The notes under the pieces: model-generated
Seen by the model: the letters and a program-made list of their open reading frames with translations, nothing else
Databases searched by the model: none
Told to the model about the DNA's origin: nothing
Program-made: the position numbers and the translations under genes
Origin: an uncultured Clostridia bacterium
GTDB taxonomy: Bacteria; Bacillota_A; Clostridia; TANB77; CAG-508
DNA length: 10,780 bases
Reading direction: 5' to 3'
Assembly (NCBI GenBank): GCA_947628335.1
Contig: CANQZT010000039.1
Location: forward strand, 1 to 10,780
Shown: positions 6,824 to 10,780 of the stretch, piece after piece
Position numbering within the stretch: the stretch's first letter is position 1
Layout: each line of letters starts with the position of its first letter

Positions 6824-9670
6824 CTATTCAATTATATTTTGCATATCTTTATCAATTCTATTACTATAGTTTGATTTATTTATTTCTTTTTCTTCCTCTT
6901 TCTTTTCTTCTTGTAATGTTTCTAATTTATCAATTAATTCTTGCAATTTTTTCAAATCTTTTCCTATCATCTCCCAATCATTATTGTTTGATGAATTTTT
7001 TAAATTTGCATTTGCTTTTATAATAGTATCTACTAAATCATCTATCGTATCAGTATTTTCTACCTCGATATCTACTGCTGATTGTGATAACAATTTCTTT
7101 ATAGTTTCATCTAAATCACTACCAATTGCTAGTTTATTCTCTGTTGCAACTACCACCTTCTTTAATACTGGTACACTTTTTGCTTCATTTAGTGATTCTT
7201 GATAAATTGATTCAACATATAAAATTGTATTATTAATTGGAACAGCTATCATATTTTTAGTTGTTTTTGTTCCCGAAACATTCAGGCTGTCTAGTTCTTT
7301 CGATATTTTCTCATCTTGATTTAACAATGTCTCTAATTGCATTGGCCCTAATATATTACTGTCTTGAGAGAATTTATATAATTTAAGTTTTACATTTCCA
7401 TTTTCGTCATAACTTCCTACCAAATATGCTCTTAAGTTTTGCTTATCAAGCTGTGTATATGTCACAACAAGACCTAATTTGCTTTCATATTCATCAATTG
7501 CTTTTAACATTGTGTAATATGATTCTTGTTTAGTTCCCTTTGACGAAAATGATGTCGTAACTTTTGATGCTTTAGCAATTTCCCAAACATCATCCCCTCT
7601 ATATAATACATCTGTACTTACATTATGGTATTTTTCTAAAACAGAGGCTTGTATATCATATAAGAATTTAGGATAAATAAAGTGCTTTGAAATGCTCTCT
7701 GGTATGTTTTTATCTAAATCCATAAATAAATTTGGATATATATTTCTATATGCCATTACAATTGGATCTGATTTATCTGTAATATAGAAATTCATTGTAC
7801 CATCATAAGCATCTATTATTACTTTTACTGAATTTCTAATATAGTTTATTTGTTCTTTTATTCCATCATGTTCAATTATAGTATGTTGAGAATATGGATA
7901 TTTATTTGTTACAGTATATCCATCTAATACCCACACCAATCTACCTTCATCTGTAATTACAAGATATGGATCTTCATCGTAAATTAAATCAGGTAAAATA
8001 GTTTTTGCTCTTGATATAATATTCCTATTTATTAATATTTTACTATCTTTATTCATGTTGCTTGCAAATGCTAAATTTATATCTTTTTCTTTTATTGCAA
8101 GTATCATTTTATCTAAAAAATTTAAATTTAAACCTGCTTTTCCATTATATGTATATTCTGCATTTTGCGATGTCGTTGTTGGATAATCAAATTCAGCTTT
8201 ATTGTCAGTATTTGTTACTATTGTACTATTAGTTTCTAATCCAAAATAGATTCTAGGTTGTGTAATTTTAATTGATTCATCTGTGTTTTGAAAATCCTTC
8301 TGGATATATTTTATATTTCCTGATTCATCTGTTGCAGTTGCTGATGTAATAACTGCTCCATATCCATGAGTGTATTCATACGTTTTATTATTATACGTTC
8401 TATCTCCACTACTTACAATTTCCCTTGGTGCTACATACACTAATTCTTCCTTACCATTTACATTATATTTTCCAATATTTGTATTATGGTAAGTATAGTA
8501 TCCTGTATTAGTTTGAGTTACCCCTATTGTTTTTAAAGTAACATCTTGACTAATCATAGCAATTTCGTCTATCACTTTAGAATTTGCTTCAATTTCTTCT
8601 AAATCCGATACATCTGAATTATTTGAAATATCCACTTCATCTATTTTTATTCCATATGCTTGTTTTGTATTTTCAATATTATATGCTATATATTGTTTTT
8701 CTTTATCTAACTCATTTGTATTAATATAAATAAATTTAAAACCTACCATCACTACAAATAGTCCAACTAAATATCCTGGTATAATTAAAATAGATGAAAT
8801 TATTTTTTTATTATTCTTTTCTTTTGCTGCATTTATTGCTCTATATACAACCAAAACTATAACTAAAGCAAAAATTCTATATCCCCATAATTTTATAGTA
8901 ACATCTGTAATTCCTGCTCCATAAATTACTGTTGAAGCTTCATCCTTTAGTATTAAAAATTTATCATTTAACATACCTTGTGTTGTAATTAGAATGTACC
9001 CTGCTATTCCAACTGAGAGTAGCATTAATGCTGTTATAAGTTGCTTAAACATTTTACTCTTTTTTAGTGTTTGACCATTAATGCCGTCAAAATATATGTT
9101 GAACACAACAATATAATAAATCGTACTGTAAATAGCACTTGCTATTACAAGCCCAATAAAATATATAATTAACATTTGTATAAACGGTTGATCAAATATG
9201 TAAAAACCTAAATCAGCTCCAAATACTGGATCATTCATTCCAAACCACGCTTTGTTAACATATAGTGCTACTGTTTCTTTAATTATATTTGTTATTATTA
9301 TGCTACTTATAATTGACACTATAAATGCTATAGATTTACTTGGAAGTTTAGGCATCTCCTTTTTTTCTTCGTCAAAAAATACTTTTAGTCCTTTTTTTAT
9401 ACCTCTATTTATAAATGTTATAAACAGAAAAAGAAAAATGAAATTTATTCCCATTATGGTGTATCGAATTTTTAAATCTTCTGTAAATACTTCTTTAAAA
9501 TTTTCTCCTATTTCTATAGTTTCTAGATAATTTCCTCTATAAGAAACATAAGCAAAAATTGTTACTAAAACTGCAAAAATAAGAACTAATATAACTCTTG
9601 TTTTTATTTTTTTATCCTTTTTTTGTGTCGATTGTATTGTTCCTTCTTTTTTTTCTTGTTCCTCTTGCAT
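6824..9670 (-). CDS. UPF0182 family large membrane protein
   Basis: A 948-residue protein of the UPF0182 family (PF03699 type), at the family's usual length; the biochemical function is unknown. Seven hydrophobic segments are visible at about 24-43, 68-88, 113-135, 163-190, 211-230, 265-279 and 290-316. A large domain without membrane spans follows (about 320-948), probably outside the cell. Family-typical stretches are NDPVFGADLGFYIFDQPF (146-163), YGAGITD (250-256) and KEKQYIAYNIENTKQAYGI (323-341). The C-terminal 60 residues are Lys/Glu-rich and probably a coiled coil or flexible tail. The start is clear: AGGAGG lies five bases before the ATG. It begins 12 bases after ftsY and is surely co-transcribed; linkage to the SRP receptor fits a multispanning protein needing co-translational insertion, but that is inference only. 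Confidence 0.9.
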   Translation of the reverse strand: MQEEQEKKEGTIQSTQKKDKKIKTRVILVLIFAVLVTIFAYVSYRGNYLETIEIGENFKEVFTEDLKIRYTIMGINFIFLFLFITFINRGIKKGLKVFFDEEKKEMPKLPSKSIAFIVSIISSIIITNIIKETVALYVNKAWFGMNDPVFGADLGFYIFDQPFIQMLIIYFIGLVIASAIYSTIYYIVVFNIYFDGINGQTLKKSKMFKQLITALMLLSVGIAGYILITTQGMLNDKFLILKDEASTVIYGAGITDVTIKLWGYRIFALVIVLVVYRAINAAKEKNNKKIISSILIIPGYLVGLFVVMVGFKFIYINTNELDKEKQYIAYNIENTKQAYGIKIDEVDISNNSDVSDLEEIEANSKVIDEIAMISQDVTLKTIGVTQTNTGYYTYHNTNIGKYNVNGKEELVYVAPREIVSSGDRTYNNKTYEYTHGYGAVITSATATDESGNIKYIQKDFQNTDESIKITQPRIYFGLETNSTIVTNTDNKAEFDYPTTTSQNAEYTYNGKAGLNLNFLDKMILAIKEKDINLAFASNMNKDSKILINRNIISRAKTILPDLIYDEDPYLVITDEGRLVWVLDGYTVTNKYPYSQHTIIEHDGIKEQINYIRNSVKVIIDAYDGTMNFYITDKSDPIVMAYRNIYPNLFMDLDKNIPESISKHFIYPKFLYDIQASVLEKYHNVSTDVLYRGDDVWEIAKASKVTTSFSSKGTKQESYYTMLKAIDEYESKLGLVVTYTQLDKQNLRAYLVGSYDENGNVKLKLYKFSQDSNILGPMQLETLLNQDEKISKELDSLNVSGTKTTKNMIAVPINNTILYVESIYQESLNEAKSVPVLKKVVVATENKLAIGSDLDETIKKLLSQSAVDIEVENTDTIDDLVDTIIKANANLKNSSNNNDWEMIGKDLKKLQELIDKLETLQEEKKEEEKEINKSNYSNRIDKDMQNIIE

Positions 9671-9682
9671 AAATTCCTCCTT

Positions 9683-10585
9683 TTATAATATTGCTTTTAT
9701 AAAATCTTCTGAATTAAATATTTCCATATCGTCAATTTGTTCTCCAACACCAATAAATTTTACCGGTATCTTGTTTTCATCAACTATTCCTAGAACAACC
9801 CCACCTTTTGCTGTGCCATCTAACTTTGTTAGTACAATTCCAGTAATTGGCGTTGTTTCTTTGAAGGCTTTTACTTGTGAAATTGCATTTTGACCTGTTG
9901 TTGCATCAAGAACTAACAATACCTCTTTCGAACATTCTGGAATTTCTTTGTCTATTACTCTTTGTATTTTTGCCAGTTCATCCATCAAATATTTCTTATT
10001 ATGCAATCTTCCTGCTGTATCACAAATTAAAATATCTGCTTCTTTTTCTTTTGCTATTTTAATCGCTTCATATACAACAGATGCTGGATCTGCACCCTCT
10101 TCTTTTTTTACAATATCACACTGTGCTCTTTTAGACCAAATCTCTAATTGTTCAACAGCTGCTGCCCTAAAAGTATCTGCTGCTGCAATTACAATTTTCT
10201 TTCCATCTTTTTTTAGTCTGTTTGCAATTTTACCTATCGAGGTAGTTTTTCCAACTCCATTTACACCTACAACTAAAATTACAGATAATTTTGTATCTAA
10301 ATGCAAACTATTATCCATATCAAAAATATTTTGCATTTCCTCTCGTAATGCTCCTTTTACATCTTCTACATCTTTTATATTTTCTCTTTTTATCCTTTGA
10401 CGTAACTTAGAAATAATTTCAACAGATGTATCCATTCCAACATCAGACATAATTAATATCTCTTCTAATTCTTCTAATAACTCTTCATCAACTTTACGAA
10501 ATACACTAAATGCATTGTTTATTTTCTCGTCGAAAGATGTTTTTGTTTTGCTCAGTCCTTGTTTTAATTTATCGAAAAACCCCAC
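9683..10585 (-). CDS. ftsY: Signal recognition particle receptor FtsY
   Basis: A 300-residue SRP GTPase that docks SRP-ribosome complexes at the membrane together with Ffh, handing nascent membrane proteins to the translocon. The N domain (about 1-90) is helical, starting MGFFDKLKQGLSKTK, an amphipathic membrane-binding segment; there is no long acidic A domain, as usual in Gram-positives. The G domain has GVNGVGKTT (107-115, G1), DTFRAAA (137-143), DTAGR (189-193), TKLDGTAKGG (253-262) and GEQIDDM (281-287). The start is GTG at 10583-10585, with GAGG ending seven bases upstream; no ATG fits the family N-terminus. It is the first gene of an operon with UPF0182 and the DUF5665-type gene, with its own promoter at 10625-10653. 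Confidence 0.97.
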   Translation of the reverse strand: MGFFDKLKQGLSKTKTSFDEKINNAFSVFRKVDEELLEELEEILIMSDVGMDTSVEIISKLRQRIKRENIKDVEDVKGALREEMQNIFDMDNSLHLDTKLSVILVVGVNGVGKTTSIGKIANRLKKDGKKIVIAAADTFRAAAVEQLEIWSKRAQCDIVKKEEGADPASVVYEAIKIAKEKEADILICDTAGRLHNKKYLMDELAKIQRVIDKEIPECSKEVLLVLDATTGQNAISQVKAFKETTPITGIVLTKLDGTAKGGVVLGIVDENKIPVKFIGVGEQIDDMEIFNSEDFIKAIL

Positions 10586-10624
10586 AAAAATTCCTCACTT
10601 TCAAAATTCATTTGTTAATTAATT

Positions 10625-10653
10625 TATATATCATATTTTTCTTTTCTTTTCAA
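10625..10653 (-). promoter_or_regulatory. Promoter of the ftsY operon
   Basis: On the minus strand TTGAAA (10648-10653) and TATATA (10625-10630) are separated by 17 bases, and TGA directly precedes the -10, giving the extended TGn form. Transcription would begin about 7 bases further on, leaving a leader of roughly 32 bases before the GTG. Confidence 0.65.
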
Positions 10654-10687
10654 GTGTTCATAAGAATTTTTTCAGTTATTCGTACTT

Positions 10688-10718
10688 AAAAATCCTGTGG
10701 CTAATTATAACCACAGGA
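10688..10718 (-). terminator. Terminator of the gene upstream of ftsY
   Basis: On the minus strand TCCTGTGGTTA (10708-10718) pairs with TAGCCACAGGA (10693-10703) around loop TAAT, an 11-bp stem with one wobble, followed by TTTTT (10688-10692). This is a classic rho-independent terminator and separates the ftsY operon from the preceding leftward gene. Confidence 0.88.
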
Positions 10719-10738
10719 CCGAAAGTTTGTTATATCTT

Positions 10739-10780
10739 TTATTGATTATTGATAATTTCTTCCATTATTAATTCCATATT
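10739..10780 (-). CDS. Possible C-terminal end of an unidentified leftward gene (partial)
   Basis: On the minus strand the frame from the window edge reads NMELIMEEIINNQ followed by TAA at 10739-10741, 20 bases before the terminator at 10688-10718. The terminator implies that a leftward gene ends about here, and this tail looks like a plausible helical C-terminus. A second frame (YGINNGRNYQ then TAA) is also open over this short distance, so the assignment is tentative. No family can be recognised from 13 residues. Confidence 0.35.
   Translation of the reverse strand, partial: NMELIMEEIINNQ

Noticed and set aside
9948..10400. Rightward 150-residue ORF opposite ftsY
   Set aside because: Shadow of the conserved FtsY GTPase domain; no motif or ribosome binding site.

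Overview
The window looks like core chromosome from a very AT-rich, low-GC Gram-positive bacterium, most likely a member of the Clostridia. The signs are sigma-A type promoters (TTGACA/TATAAT), GGAGG-type ribosome binding sites, an NAD-dependent LigA, an RqcH with the full NFACT layout, a DUF5665-type small membrane protein, and a UPF0182 membrane protein beside ftsY. TGG encodes Trp and genes end in TAA or TAG, consistent with the standard code. I see no insertion sequence, phage gene, CRISPR array or defence system, and no gene-free stretch longer than about 160 bases.

Left part (1-3525). A tRNA-Thr(GGT) gene runs leftward from a near-perfect promoter. The promoter of the rightward pair, an acyl-ACP thioesterase followed by rqcH, is interleaved with it. 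A separate promoter follows, driving a small membrane-anchored monofunctional peptidoglycan glycosyltransferase (GT51). A strong hairpin that could stop transcription from both sides separates this gene from the leftward genes.

Middle (3538-6491). The leftward operon pgsA - ligA - an 81-residue unknown protein has gaps of only 17-18 bases. ligA is split by one extra base near 4435: 455 residues in one frame plus 210 in the next make a normal 665-residue ligase. Just upstream of pgsA, a terminator ends the previous operon and its T-tract runs straight into the pgsA -10 box.

Right part (6485-10780). A second leftward operon carries ftsY (SRP receptor), a 948-residue UPF0182 membrane protein, and a DUF5665-type gene. 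The DUF5665 gene also carries one extra base, near 6645; restoring the frame gives a coherent 97-residue protein. A 10-bp hairpin encloses its Shine-Dalgarno sequence. The ftsY promoter is clear, and a terminator at 10688-10718 closes a leftward gene of which at most the last few codons lie in the window.

The genes fit general housekeeping of envelope and translation: lipid supply (thioesterase, PgsA), peptidoglycan polymerisation (GT51), membrane protein targeting (FtsY), ribosome rescue (RqcH) and DNA joining (LigA). The most notable observations are the two single-base insertions in otherwise intact conserved genes, the Shine-Dalgarno hairpin, and the interleaved divergent promoters. I did not find evidence for a wholly new system.
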